Shown here piece by piece: positions 34,678 through 45,218 of a DNA stretch of 64,000 nt. Location: positions 12,569,001 to 12,633,000 of the forward strand of contig NZ_CP071090.1 of the NCBI RefSeq assembly GCF_017301735.1. Direction: 5' to 3'. The position numbers and the translations under genes are program-made. Below the pieces are notes generated by a model. The model had not been told where the DNA came from. It did not search any database and saw only the letters and a program-made list of their open reading frames with translations. This stretch comes from Pyxidicoccus parkwaysis. GTDB lineage: Bacteria; Myxococcota; Myxococcia; Myxococcales; Myxococcaceae. Positions within the stretch are counted from its first letter, which is position 1, and each line of letters begins with the position of its first letter.

Positions 34678-36954
34678 ATGGCTTTCCATGCTCGCTCCTG
34701 GAGTCCGCTGCTCGTGGCCTTCGCGGTGGTCGTCATCGGCGGATGCCGGTGCGGAGACCCCGGCCTCGGCGGTACGCGCGAGGGCTTTCGTCCGCAGGAG
34801 GAGTGGGTGGAGTTCGGCCGCGTGCGCGAGGGTGAGCAGGCGCGCCGGCTGGTGACGCTGCTGGCCACCGGCCGCGCGAGCATCACCGTGGGGGCCACCG
34901 CGGGCGCGCCCTTCTCCGTCGTGACGCCGGAGGTGACGGTGCCGGGCAGCGGCACGGCCACGGTGGAGGTGGTGTTCACCGCGGGCAACGGAGACGCGGA
35001 GGGCTCCCTGGTGCTGGTGGGCAGTGGTGACACGGAGACGGTGCGCCTCACCGGCACGGGCGTGCGACCCAAGCCCTGTCCTGCCGAGCAGTGCCGTCTG
35101 GCGTTCTTCGACGTGGAGTCCGGCGAGTGTGTGGATACGCCCCAGCCGGACGGGGCCGCGTGCATTCCCGAGAGCCGCTGCGAGGAGAATGGCCACTGCG
35201 AGGCGGGCGCGTGCGTGGGCCGGCCGCGCTCGTGTGATGACGACAACCCGTGCACGGTGGACTCGTGCTCGCCCACGCTGGGGTGCGTGACGGAGCGGGT
35301 GGTGTGTCCCGCGCCGAGCAACCCCTGCAAGGCGGGCGTGTGCGACCGGGAAAAGGGCTGCAAGGAGGTGGACGTCGAGGACTACGCCCCGTGCGGTGCG
35401 CTGGACTGCAAGAACGCGAATGTCTGCATCGGGGGAAGCTGCACGAAGGTGCCCACGCCGGAAGGCACCGTGTGCGCGCCCGCCACCGCGTGCCGGGGTG
35501 AGGGCACGTGTCAGGATGGCGAGTGCGAGCTGCCGGACGCGGGCGAGCTGGAATACGTCTTCCGGCAGCAGCTCAGCGGGGCGCCGGTGGGCGGGCCCGG
35601 CGAGCCTGTGCTGCTCGTGCAGGATGGCGCGCTGTTCACCTCGGTGTGCGGTGGAGATGCGGGCTGCCGGCTCGTCTCGTACACGGCGGGCGGGCTGCTG
35701 CGCTTCGAGTCACCGTACCCGGATGGAGGCGTGCGCACGCTGCTCGCCACCTCGGACGCGGGCGTGGTGGTGGTGGGCACGGAGGGGCTGGAGGGCTACG
35801 CGCCGCGAGGGGATGGAGCGCGCTTGTGGGAGTCGTCGTGGACGTCGATGGGACCGCCCTCGACGGTGGACGCGGGGACGTGGCACGGCGAGACGGGAGC
35901 GGGGCGCGTCGCGCTCACGGCCGAAGGCGATGTGCTCGCGTATGTGGACTGGCGACTGATGGTGGATGCAGGTGACGGTGGAGTGGTGCCGCTTCCGTCG
36001 CCGGAGGCCTCGCGGTTGGTATGGCTGGCGGGGCGCGCGGACGCGGGCACGCTGCTGCGCGCGTCGCCGCTGGAGGCCTGGCCCGGCGAGGCCCGGCTCG
36101 CGCTGGACGTGACGGGCGCGGCCTTCCTCTACTCGGTGGACGGGCGGCTGGCGCGCGCCGACGTCGAGGAGGATGGGGGCACGGCGCTGGGGCTGTCGCC
36201 GCTCGTGGATGGCGGTGTGCCGAAGGGTGGCGCGTCGCTGGCGGTGGCGGGGGACACGCTGCTCGTCGGGGCTCGCGCATTCATTTCGTTGGAGACCGTG
36301 GACGGTGGCACTGGGGCCCATGCTGCTCTGTCGATGGACCATACGGATGCGTATGGAGCGCGGTGGCCGGAAGGGACGCGGATGATGGCAACCCGCGTCC
36401 CGCGCACGGATGGAGGCGCGCCGGTGATGGTGGACTGGGACGGTGGCGCACGGACGCTGGTGCCGCTCGCGGAGCCCGCGCTGGTGTCTCCGGAGGGCGC
36501 ACCCGGCTACCTCTTCGCGCGCGCCTGCGGGCGCACGGATGGCATTGCCTGCACCCCCGAAGAGGAGCGCGTGGTGCTGCGCGCGGTGAACCCGGAGACG
36601 GGGAACGTCGCATGGGAGGTGGACGCGCTGCCGGACGAGAAGCTGCCGGGCACGCTGCACGACGCGACGCTGGTGGAGGGAGACGCGGTGGGCGTGCTCG
36701 CGGCCGCGGAGCAGGGGGATGGGCCTCGCGTCTGGTACCAGCTCTTCGCGAAGGGAGAGCGCCTGGGGATGTGCCCGCTGCCCGGACGCCCGCATGTGGC
36801 GGGCGCGGCCTTCATTGGCAACCGCCTGCACGTCATCGTGGAGCGCGACGGCGCGTGGCTCCTCGAGTCCTACTCGGTGGACGGAAGCGCGGAGCCGCGC
36901 GGCTGGCCCCAGCGCCACGGCAACATGAATGGAGCCCGGCGCGAGTCTCCGTGA
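34678..36954 (+). CDS. Large lipoprotein: choice-of-anchor-D-like domain, Cys-rich region, propeller-like C-terminus
   Basis: This 758-residue protein has a signal peptide with lipobox VIGGC. Residues about 38-130 form an Ig-like domain of the HYDIN/choice-of-anchor-D kind (VEVVFTAGNGDAEGSLVLVG). Residues about 135-285 are Cys-rich follistatin-like repeats (CEENGHCEAGACVGRP, CDDDNPCTVDSC, CKAGVCDREKGC). The rest is beta-rich, with many Asp/Ala/Gly loops, ending in RGWPQRHGNMNG as PQQ-like propellers often do. Myxobacterial surface proteins of this layout are common; the role is unknown. It converges on the MCP-SBP gene with stops 1 bp apart. Confidence 0.75.
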   Translation: MAFHARSWSPLLVAFAVVVIGGCRCGDPGLGGTREGFRPQEEWVEFGRVREGEQARRLVTLLATGRASITVGATAGAPFSVVTPEVTVPGSGTATVEVVFTAGNGDAEGSLVLVGSGDTETVRLTGTGVRPKPCPAEQCRLAFFDVESGECVDTPQPDGAACIPESRCEENGHCEAGACVGRPRSCDDDNPCTVDSCSPTLGCVTERVVCPAPSNPCKAGVCDREKGCKEVDVEDYAPCGALDCKNANVCIGGSCTKVPTPEGTVCAPATACRGEGTCQDGECELPDAGELEYVFRQQLSGAPVGGPGEPVLLVQDGALFTSVCGGDAGCRLVSYTAGGLLRFESPYPDGGVRTLLATSDAGVVVVGTEGLEGYAPRGDGARLWESSWTSMGPPSTVDAGTWHGETGAGRVALTAEGDVLAYVDWRLMVDAGDGGVVPLPSPEASRLVWLAGRADAGTLLRASPLEAWPGEARLALDVTGAAFLYSVDGRLARADVEEDGGTALGLSPLVDGGVPKGGASLAVAGDTLLVGARAFISLETVDGGTGAHAALSMDHTDAYGARWPEGTRMMATRVPRTDGGAPVMVDWDGGARTLVPLAEPALVSPEGAPGYLFARACGRTDGIACTPEEERVVLRAVNPETGNVAWEVDALPDEKLPGTLHDATLVEGDAVGVLAAAEQGDGPRVWYQLFAKGERLGMCPLPGRPHVAGAAFIGNRLHVIVERDGAWLLESYSVDGSAEPRGWPQRHGNMNGARRESP

Positions 36955-36955
36955 C

Positions 36956-39900
36956 TCAGGTGCCCGCGCCGGGGTCCACCCACAGGTCCTCGAAGCGCAC
37001 CTGCGGCGGCGTCTGGTGCAGCCGCAGGCCCTGCACGGTGGGCATGGCCGCCGCGTGGATGCGCTCGTGGAACAGCGGGATGAGCGGGCAGTCCTCGTGG
37101 AAGAGCTTCTCCGCGCGCACGTAGAGCTGCTGTCGCAACCCCGGGTCGATGGACACGCGCGCCTCGGACGTAATCCGGTCCAGCTCCGGGTTGCGGTACC
37201 CCAGCGGGAGCACCGTCTGCGCGTTGGAGTTGAGCAGGAAGTAGAGGAACGTGTCCGGGTCCGGGAAGTCCGCGAGCCACCGGCTGCGGAAGGCGGGCAG
37301 CTTCCCCTCGCTGCCCCGGGCCGTGTACTCCTCCTGGGACATCCGCACGTGCCGCAGCTCCAGGAGGCCCGCCTGAATCAGCGGGCGGAAGAGCACCGCA
37401 TCCTCGGCGTTGGGGTCCTGGTCGGCGGGGTGGTACAGGGTGAGCTTCAGCCGGCGCAGGCCCGCGTCGCGCAGCAGTTGCTCCGCGAGCGCCACGTCCG
37501 GCACGGGTGACTGCCCCGTGTCCGGGTCGTCCAGCAGCTCCGGCGGAGTGAGCGTGCGCGCCACGCGCGCGCCCGGGTGGAACTGCTCCACCATGCCCTG
37601 GATGTCCATGCCCGCGCGCAGGGCCCGCCGCACGCGCACGTCGTCGAACGGCGCCTCGCGCTGGTTGAGCACCACGAAGGCGGTGGACGGCGTGGTGCTG
37701 GTGACGACCTGGAAGGACTCCAGGCCCGGCACCTCCACGTGCTCGGCGGAGAGGAAGGAGACCAGGTCGAGCGTGCCCTGCTTCAGCCGCGCCACCGCCT
37801 CCTGCCGCGAGTTGACGAGCTGGAACTCCATCCGGTCCACCAGCGGCCCGCCGGTGCGCCAGTAGGCGGGGTTGCGCTCCAGCACGACGCGCTCCTGCTC
37901 CAGCGCGTTGAGGCGGAAGGGGCCGGTGCCCACCAGCCGTCCGCTGGTGTCCACCCGGGCCACCGCCGTAGCGGTAAGCGCCATGATGTGCAGGAAGAAG
38001 GCCTTGGGCTCGCGCAGGCGGATTTCGAGCGTCCCGTCGTCGAGCGCCTCGATGCCGGACACCTCGCGCGCGAGGCCGGAGGCGAACTCGGGCGCGCCCT
38101 CCACGTCCTCCAGCAGGCTGCGGTCCGGCGAGCGCACGGCCGGGTCCAGGAGCCGCTCCAGGTGGCGCTTCACGTCGCTCGCGGTGAGCAGCGTGCCGTC
38201 GTGGAAGGTGACGCCGCGGCGCAGGTAGAAGCGGTAGCGCTTCGCGGACGGGTCCGCGTCCCAGCGCTCGGCGAGGTCCGGCTCCAGCCCGCCGTCCTCC
38301 AGCCGCAGCAGGCTGGAGAAGATGCACGAGGTGAGCTCGGAGACCTGGTTCTCCACGCTGAAGAGCGGGTCCACCGCCTGCCGGTTGCGCAGCGACGCTG
38401 ACTGGTGCAGGCCCACGCGCAGCGTGCCGCCGGCGCGCGGCGTGGGCAGCTTGAAGCGGAACACCTCCGCCTCCAGGCCCAGCGCTTCGTGGCCGAGCTG
38501 GTCCACCGTGCGCGTCAGCCCGTCGCCGATGCGGATGACCCGGCGCGCGTCCTCGCGCACCTGCGCCACCTCCTCGCGGATGGAGGCGTCGCCCTTGGTG
38601 AGCACCACGTTCGCGGAACGCAGCTCTTCGATGGCCGCGCTCAGGCGCACCACGGACTCGGACAAGTCGCGTCCGGTGCGCGCCTGGGCCTCGGCCTTCT
38701 GCGAGGCGCTCTGGCCCACGCGCGCCATCTCGTGCGTCTGTCGGACCAGCTCGCGGGCATGGCCGGACTGTTCAATCGCCATGCGCGTGACGTCCTCCAC
38801 GCGGCGGGCGACGCGGCGGCTGGCCTCGACGACGGTGGTGCCCTGGGTCTCCAGGCGCTGCGTCTCGGCCACGGTGGCCTCGACGGCGGTGAAGGTGCGC
38901 TGCGTAATCGTGCGAATCTCCACCAGCGCCTCGGCGGCGCGGTCTCCGAGGGCCACACCCGTGGTGGCCTGCTCGCGGCCCTCCTGCACCAGCGTCACGG
39001 CGGTCTGCACCGCGTCGCGCACGCCGGCCACCATGGCGGCGATTTCGCGCGTGGAGCGCGTGGTGCGCTCGGCGAGGTTGCGAATCTCGTTGGCGACGAC
39101 GCCGAAGGGGCGTCCGTGCTCACCGGCCTGCGCGGCGATGATGGCGGCGTTGAGGGCGAGCAGGTTCGTCTGGTCGGCGATTTCCTGGATGACGTCGACG
39201 ATGCGGCCGATTTCGGTGGAGCGGTTGCCGAGCGTCCCCATCAGCTCGGCGGCCTTGCGGACAGTCTCTTCCACCCGGTACATGCCCTTGACGCTGTCGC
39301 CCACGAGCACCTCGCCGCGCTCGGCGGTGGCCGTCACGGCGATGGCGAGCTGGTTCGTCTCGCTGGCGCGGCGGCGCACGGAGTCGATGCCGCCCTCCAC
39401 CGCGGCCACGAAGTCCTCGGCCTCGCTGGCGAAGCGGCCCAGTTCGTCACCGGACGCGGCGATGTTGGCGAGCCGCTCGGCCATGGCCTGCATCAGCGCG
39501 CTGGTGTTGTGCGCGAAGGTGTTGACCTGCGTCAGCGAGTCCACCACCTGCTCCAGGCGCTCCGTCATCTCCAGGAGCGCGCCGGTGGTGTCGACGGCGA
39601 AGACCTCCAACTGGTGGACGCGCTTGACGGCGACCTGGAGGCTGCCGCCCATGCCGCTGACGGCTTCGAGGGTGCGCTCCACGGCGCCGCCCTGACGGCG
39701 CGCGGCTTCGAGGAGCATGCGGGCCTGCTCGCTGACCTCGTTGCTGGTGCGGTGGAGGTTGGCCGTCACGCGCTGCACCTGGGACAGCGCGCGACGCAGC
39801 GAGAGGATGAGGCGGCGCACGTCCTCGGCGCCCTCGTAGCGGGCGCTGACGGTGGTGGTGAGGTCGCCCTCGGCGAGCCGGGCCATCACCCGCCGGCGGA

Positions 39901-40102
39901 GGCGGCGGCGCTGGGCGGCCCAGCGGAACCACGCGAGGTAGCCGCCCAGGAGGTAGAGCGCGGGCGTGGCGATGAGGAGCACGGCCCAGGTCGGGTCCGG
40001 CAGCTCGGCGCCATGAATGGCCCGCAGCAGTCCCCCCAGGACGAGCGCGGAGATGAGGCCCGCCGCCAGGCCGAACGCGAACAGGTACCGTTTGGCGCCC
40101 AT
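36956..40102 (-). CDS. Chemoreceptor-like signalling protein fused to an SBP_bac_5 solute-binding domain
   Basis: This 1048-residue protein has two N-terminal helices (about 6-26 and 38-58) with only a ~10-residue outside loop. A HAMP/coiled-coil region and a methyl-accepting signalling domain follow, whose tip reads QTNLLALNAAIIAAQAGEHG (311-330; canonical Glu replaced by Ile). From about 556 to the end is a complete type-5 (oligopeptide/dipeptide) solute-binding protein: TPRAGGTLRVGLHQSAS, YRFYLRRGVTFHDGTLLTAS, GTGPFRLN, LERNPAYWR. By topology this binding domain should be cytoplasmic, which is unusual. No CheR/CheB tail or che genes are adjacent. ATG 40102 is used. It may couple a cytoplasmic ligand to a chemosensory array; that is inference. 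Confidence 0.88.
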   Translation of the reverse strand: MGAKRYLFAFGLAAGLISALVLGGLLRAIHGAELPDPTWAVLLIATPALYLLGGYLAWFRWAAQRRRLRRRVMARLAEGDLTTTVSARYEGAEDVRRLILSLRRALSQVQRVTANLHRTSNEVSEQARMLLEAARRQGGAVERTLEAVSGMGGSLQVAVKRVHQLEVFAVDTTGALLEMTERLEQVVDSLTQVNTFAHNTSALMQAMAERLANIAASGDELGRFASEAEDFVAAVEGGIDSVRRRASETNQLAIAVTATAERGEVLVGDSVKGMYRVEETVRKAAELMGTLGNRSTEIGRIVDVIQEIADQTNLLALNAAIIAAQAGEHGRPFGVVANEIRNLAERTTRSTREIAAMVAGVRDAVQTAVTLVQEGREQATTGVALGDRAAEALVEIRTITQRTFTAVEATVAETQRLETQGTTVVEASRRVARRVEDVTRMAIEQSGHARELVRQTHEMARVGQSASQKAEAQARTGRDLSESVVRLSAAIEELRSANVVLTKGDASIREEVAQVREDARRVIRIGDGLTRTVDQLGHEALGLEAEVFRFKLPTPRAGGTLRVGLHQSASLRNRQAVDPLFSVENQVSELTSCIFSSLLRLEDGGLEPDLAERWDADPSAKRYRFYLRRGVTFHDGTLLTASDVKRHLERLLDPAVRSPDRSLLEDVEGAPEFASGLAREVSGIEALDDGTLEIRLREPKAFFLHIMALTATAVARVDTSGRLVGTGPFRLNALEQERVVLERNPAYWRTGGPLVDRMEFQLVNSRQEAVARLKQGTLDLVSFLSAEHVEVPGLESFQVVTSTTPSTAFVVLNQREAPFDDVRVRRALRAGMDIQGMVEQFHPGARVARTLTPPELLDDPDTGQSPVPDVALAEQLLRDAGLRRLKLTLYHPADQDPNAEDAVLFRPLIQAGLLELRHVRMSQEEYTARGSEGKLPAFRSRWLADFPDPDTFLYFLLNSNAQTVLPLGYRNPELDRITSEARVSIDPGLRQQLYVRAEKLFHEDCPLIPLFHERIHAAAMPTVQGLRLHQTPPQVRFEDLWVDPGAGT

Positions 40103-40164
40103 GAGCGGAGCCCACGCTACCCGCCTTCTCGCGCCCGTCCTAGAAACGCCGCACACTGCGGGCC

Positions 40165-41244
40165 GTGGCCGCTCTGCTCGCCTTCCTGCTCCTTGCTCTC
40201 CCTGCGAAGCCCGCGAACCCGGATGAGGTGGGAGGGTTGCATCCACCCCGTGAGGAGACGCGCTTCGTCTTCGCCTGGAGAGGGGTGCCGGTGGGGACGG
40301 TGACGCTGACGCTGGAGGGAGGGCGCTTCACGTACTCGAGCCGGCACCTGCACACGCGCGACGGACAACCAGGCGAGCGTCGACGCGAGGTGACGCTGGA
40401 GGTGGATGGAGCGGGGAGGGTGCGCGGCGCGGAGCAAGGCCGGGCTTCCAGCGCGGAGCGGGCGCGTGACGGGCGGGGGGCGGTCTCCGAGGTATTCCCT
40501 CAAGCACTTTGGCTCTGGCGCGGCCCGCCGCCGGTGGGCTGCGTCACCGCGCGCGAGGAACTGTCGGGCCTGGAAGGGCCGCACTGTGTCACGCGCGTGG
40601 AAGGCTCACGGGTGGAGGGCACCCTGCTGGGCTCACCCTTCCGAGCGAGCTACGGGGAGAAGGGACGCCTGGAGACGCTGGACGTGGGTGACTCCCGCTT
40701 CACCGTGGCGGCTCCCGGCACGCGCCTGCGCTCACCGCCCGAATTGTTCGCCCAGGGTCTGCCGGTGGAAGGCACGCACGGAGCGCTGGCGCTGGAGCCT
40801 CCGCTGGAAGTCTCCGCGAGACTCGAAGGCATGACGCCCTGGGACGCGGGCGCGGCCCGGGCCCTGTCAGCGCGAGTCCACGCGGCCTTCACGGACAAGG
40901 CCCCCGGAGCCGCGGACTGGAACGAGAACGGCGAAGGCGAGGCGGGCGGCTGTCTCGCGCACGCGCTCCGCTTCGCCGCCCGAGCCCGGGAGCGCGGCGT
41001 GAAGGTGGCGCTTGTCCACGGGCTGCTGGTGGTGGACGGAGGCCCCGCGCGGCCACACGCCTGGGTGCGCGTAGCGCTGGCGAAGGGCGGGACGTTGGAC
41101 CTGGACCCCACGTCGCTCGACGCCGTGAGGCCCGACACGCACCTGCCGCTCGCGCTGGAGGAAGCGCGAGGGCCGGCACTGGAGGCGGGACGCCGCTGGC
41201 TCGAGTTGCTGCGCGGGGCGCACCGCGTGGTGCGCCGGCCGTGA
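40165..41244 (+). CDS. Exported transglutaminase-like domain protein
   Basis: This 359-residue protein has a signal-peptide-like N-terminus, a beta-rich middle, and a C-terminal transglutaminase-like core with a plausible Cys-His-Asp triad: C263 in EAGGCLAHAL, H298 in RPHAWVRV and D314 in LDLDPTS. Such domains cleave or crosslink peptides. The GTG at 40165 opens the signal peptide. It is divergent from the MCP-SBP gene (62-bp gap) and converges on astA with stops 3 bp apart. Function is inferred from the triad layout. Confidence 0.75.
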   Translation: MAALLAFLLLALPAKPANPDEVGGLHPPREETRFVFAWRGVPVGTVTLTLEGGRFTYSSRHLHTRDGQPGERRREVTLEVDGAGRVRGAEQGRASSAERARDGRGAVSEVFPQALWLWRGPPPVGCVTAREELSGLEGPHCVTRVEGSRVEGTLLGSPFRASYGEKGRLETLDVGDSRFTVAAPGTRLRSPPELFAQGLPVEGTHGALALEPPLEVSARLEGMTPWDAGAARALSARVHAAFTDKAPGAADWNENGEGEAGGCLAHALRFAARARERGVKVALVHGLLVVDGGPARPHAWVRVALAKGGTLDLDPTSLDAVRPDTHLPLALEEARGPALEAGRRWLELLRGAHRVVRRP

Positions 41245-41247
41245 CGG

Positions 41248-42273
<1,026 letters not shown>

Positions 42274-42589
42274 GGGTGCACCGGGGACGCCCCCTTCAGA
42301 GGGGGTGCCGGAAGGGTGGGGACCATACACCACGCCTGCCGGCAGTCAGCCTCCTGGTTGCCCGCCCCGTCGCCTTGTGCACTGCGTCAGCGCGTGTGTG
42401 CCCGCCCGGCCGGAGACCTACTCCGAGTGTGCCAGGAGTGAAACACGTCTCACGGCCCTCGGGCGCTTGTCTGGCTGATTGCCCTGTTGTCAGGGCAGCG
42501 GGAAGGAATTGGCCGGGAAATGAATCACGGAATGCCTTGCGGTACGGTGTGTCAGTCGTTTGTTGTCAAACCTTCCCAAGGACACACCA
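42274..42589. other. 316-bp divergent intergenic region
   Basis: It separates astA (minus) from the lyase gene (plus). It holds a short hairpin close to astA (CCCCC 42290-42294, TTCAGA loop, GGGGG 42301-42305) and a perfect 7-bp stem TGCCCTG/CAGGGCA (42480-42486, 42491-42497). The 90 bp before the lyase start are less GC-rich (GAAATGAATCACGG) and probably contain its promoter. No gene is seen. Confidence 0.5.
42480..42497 (+). promoter_or_regulatory. Inverted repeat TGCCCTG-TTGT-CAGGGCA
   Basis: A perfect 7-bp inverted repeat with a 4-nt loop lies about 95 bp upstream of the lyase start. It could be an operator or an RNA hairpin; the short loop allows either. Confidence 0.3.
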
Positions 42590-43618
42590 TTGAAGGCGCT
42601 CCTCCCCGTCTGGTTTGCGCTGTGTTTGGTCCCCGGCCTCGCGTCCGCCGGAATCGTGTGGCGCGGTGACTTCGAGACGGGAGACCGCTCGCAGTACTCG
42701 GGCACGCAGATGGTGAGCGCGGACCGGCTGCAGGTGGTGACGTCACCGGTGGCGGAGGGGAAGTACGCGCTGAAGGCGACGGTGAAGCAGGGCGATGACC
42801 CCATCGGCGCCAGCGGCAACCGGAATGAGTTGGTGTATCAGGGCAAGGAGGCGGTGGGCTCGGAGTACTACTACCGCTGGAAGGTGATGTTCGCGCCGGA
42901 CTTCCCGAGCGTGGACACGTGGCAGCTCTTCACGCAGTGGCACCATGACGGGTGCTGCGGCTCGCCGCCGGTGGAGTTCTACGCGCGCGGGGAGGAGCTG
43001 CGCATGGCGCTCAACGGCACGGGCGAGGTGCCGTGGAAGGGGAAGCTGGTGCGCGGCGTGTGGCACGAGTTCGTCCTCCACGTGAAGTGGGGGACCACGG
43101 CGAACACGGGCTTCGTGGAGCTGTGGCACGACAAGGAACTCGTGCTGCCCAAGCGGGGCGCGGTGACGATGTACTCGGGGCAGAAGAACTACCTGAAGCT
43201 CGGGTTGTATCGGAATGACACCGTGCAGCCGGTGGGCGTCGTCTACCATGATGGTTTCGTGCAGGCGACGACGCTGGCGGATGTGATTGCGCTGGATTCG
43301 CCGCCGCCGACGACGGTGGATGCGGGGACGCCGGTGGTGGACGCAGGCACGCCGACGGTGGACGCGGGTACGCCGCCGGTGGTGGACGCGGGCACGCCGG
43401 AGGAGCAGGGCGATGTGGACGCTGGAACGCCGGACGAGGTGGAGGCGCCGGATACGGTGACGCCGCCGGACACGAGCGTGCCGCCCGCGCAGGGCATCTC
43501 GACGGACGAGGCGCTGGGCGCGAAGGCGGGATGCAGCAGCACCGGTGGTGCGCCGTTCGCGGCCTTTGCGCTGCTGGGAGCGCTGGGATTGGCGCGAGCA
43601 CGGCGTCGTCGGAGCTGA
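42590..43618 (+). CDS. Secreted polysaccharide-lyase-like protein with VDAGTP linker and MYXO-CTERM tail
   Basis: This 342-residue protein has a signal peptide (KALLPVWFALCLVPGLASA). A heparin/alginate-lyase-like jelly-roll domain (about 22-228) follows, with FETGDRSQYS, GNRNELVYQG, YYRWKVMFAPDF and FVLHVKWG motifs. A Pro/Thr/Val-rich linker with VDAGTP repeats (about 230-300) leads to a MYXO-CTERM: a Gly-Cys (AGCSS), hydrophobic helix and ARARRRRS end. The tail marks it for the myxobacterial surface-sorting pathway. The start is TTG 42590, with AAGGA 7 nt upstream; no ATG fits the signal peptide. Its 3' end begins a 51-bp tandem repeat. Confidence 0.82.
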   Translation: MKALLPVWFALCLVPGLASAGIVWRGDFETGDRSQYSGTQMVSADRLQVVTSPVAEGKYALKATVKQGDDPIGASGNRNELVYQGKEAVGSEYYYRWKVMFAPDFPSVDTWQLFTQWHHDGCCGSPPVEFYARGEELRMALNGTGEVPWKGKLVRGVWHEFVLHVKWGTTANTGFVELWHDKELVLPKRGAVTMYSGQKNYLKLGLYRNDTVQPVGVVYHDGFVQATTLADVIALDSPPPTTVDAGTPVVDAGTPTVDAGTPPVVDAGTPEEQGDVDAGTPDEVEAPDTVTPPDTSVPPAQGISTDEALGAKAGCSSTGGAPFAAFALLGALGLARARRRRS

Positions 43619-43737
43619 GGTGATGCGAGGCACGCGGGACTGGTGCAGGCGCGGCGTCGCTTGAGTTGAGGTGCTGTGAGGCACGCGGCACTGGTGCAGG
43701 CGCGGTGCCGCTTGAGCCATGGTGATGTGAGATGCGC
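43585..43737 (+). repeat. Three tandem 51-bp units starting inside the lyase gene
   Basis: Units at 43585-43635, 43636-43686 and 43687-43737 share GG(A/C)(A/T)TGG, CGAGC/AGGCGCGG, and GAGG(T)G(A/C)TG blocks, ending in GCACGC or GATGCGC. The first encodes the last 10 residues of the MYXO-CTERM protein plus its stop; the others lie beyond the stop. The 51-bp period is a multiple of three. A decayed fourth copy may follow to about 43790. Confidence 0.8.
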
Positions 43738-43856
43738 GGGTAATGGTCTCGCGCGCCTCGTCATCGAGGCGAGGCCCAGTGCCGCCTTGACTTGATGGAC
43801 CCCTCCTTCTGGAGTGACGCGGCCCGGAGTTCGGGAGCTCATCTGGAGGGGTTCGC

Positions 43857-45218
43857 ATGATGCCGCGTCGATGGTGGCCGCTGCTGTGCGTGGTGCTGGC
43901 CGCGTGCGGTGGTGCCCGACAGGTGGTGCGGTTGGATACGGGGGAGGGAGCTCCCCGGGTCCATGTTCCGCGCGACGCGGACGCCGAGCCGCTCGCGGTG
44001 GATGAGGACGAATTCGAGGAGGCGATGACGGAGCTGGGGCGCGGCGTGCGTCCTTCACCCCGGCCCCAGGAGGCCGCGCGACGGTTGTTCGAAGTGGAGG
44101 CGCGCGAGGGCACGTATACGTACGAGCCGCGCAGCCGCCGCATCATTCCGGCGGGGCCGGATGAGCATTTGGAATCGGAGTTGCCGGCAGAGGAGGTGGC
44201 GCTGACACGTGCCTATCTGGCGTGGTGCGAGCGCACCGGCAGGAAGGGAGACTGCCTGCGGTTGCTGGTGGAGGGGCCCACTGTCACAGGAGACGCGCGC
44301 TTCACGCTGGCAATGGCCCTGGCGAAGGGCGTCGTGCGGGAGGAGATGCTGGAGGCCTTCAAGGACATGGCGGACCCGGAGGCGATGGTGTCCGCGGTCC
44401 TGTGGACGATGGCGACGTACGCGATTTTGTGGACGGTGCCCGAGCCTTTCTCGAAGGGCGCGGCCGCTGTGATGACAGCATCTCTGATTGTCTACGTGGG
44501 AGTGGACACGTTCAGGGGACTCATCCTGGGCTTCAAGAGGCTCTGGGAGGAGTCGGAACGGGCGACGAGCTTCGACGAGCTCCGCGACGCGGGAGAGCGC
44601 TACGGGAAGGTGATGGGAAGGAACGCGGCGCGAGCGTTCGCGATGCTGGCGATGGCGGCCATCAGCAGTACTCCCGAGGCCTTCGCGGCGAAGTTGCCGA
44701 AGCTGCCCGGCGTTGTGCAGGCCACGGTGCGCGCCGAGGCTCAGGCCGGAATCGTGTACGCGGCAGTGGGGCAGGTGCAGACGGTGGCGGTGACGGCAGA
44801 GGGCGTGACTCTGGCGCTGGCGCCTGGGGCTGTGGCGATGACGGCCCGTGGCTCAACGGGCGGCGGCGCGGCGGCCGCACCTCAGTCACCTGGTATCAGG
44901 TCGTGGAGATCGTTCAGTGGGTTCAAGAAGGCGTTGGGGAAGGCGGGCCCTGGCAAGCAGTGGCATCACATCGTCGAGCAGACGCCAGGGAACGTGCAGC
45001 GGTTCGGACCCGAGGCCCTGCACAACACGCGGAACGTCGTGCCGTTGGATGAGGCGCTGCATACTCGCGTCAGTGCGTTCTACTCGTCGATCAGTGAAGG
45101 TATTACGCGGTCGTCTCGCTTGACGGTGAGGCAGTGGCTCAGCACGCAGTCCTATGAAGCACAGCGTGACTTTGGACTGCTTGCGATCGAGAACGTCCGG
45201 AAGGGGCTCTGGAGATGA
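43857..45218 (+). CDS. SitA-like lipoprotein toxin with a C-terminal HNH/AHH-type nuclease domain
   Basis: This 453-residue lipoprotein has signal MPRRWWPLLCVVLAAC (Cys about residue 17). A linker and a largely alpha-helical region with hydrophobic stretches (about 180-290) follow. The C-terminal domain (from about 366) contains KQWHHIVEQTPGN, HNTRNVVPLDEALH and SAFYSSISEGITRSSRLTVR, typical of HNH/AHH-family nucleases with a paired His (370-371). SitA toxins of Myxococcus are lipoproteins moved between kin by TraA/TraB outer-membrane exchange and neutralised by SitI partners. Its stop overlaps the first immunity gene (ATGA). ATG 43857 has GGAGGGG upstream. Nuclease target (DNA or RNA) is not known. 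Confidence 0.82.
   Translation: MMPRRWWPLLCVVLAACGGARQVVRLDTGEGAPRVHVPRDADAEPLAVDEDEFEEAMTELGRGVRPSPRPQEAARRLFEVEAREGTYTYEPRSRRIIPAGPDEHLESELPAEEVALTRAYLAWCERTGRKGDCLRLLVEGPTVTGDARFTLAMALAKGVVREEMLEAFKDMADPEAMVSAVLWTMATYAILWTVPEPFSKGAAAVMTASLIVYVGVDTFRGLILGFKRLWEESERATSFDELRDAGERYGKVMGRNAARAFAMLAMAAISSTPEAFAAKLPKLPGVVQATVRAEAQAGIVYAAVGQVQTVAVTAEGVTLALAPGAVAMTARGSTGGGAAAAPQSPGIRSWRSFSGFKKALGKAGPGKQWHHIVEQTPGNVQRFGPEALHNTRNVVPLDEALHTRVSAFYSSISEGITRSSRLTVRQWLSTQSYEAQRDFGLLAIENVRKGLWR

Noticed and set aside
36956-40102. MCP-SBP as two separate genes
   Set aside because: The frame is continuous through the junction with normal codon bias and no start context near residue 556, so it is kept as one fusion protein.
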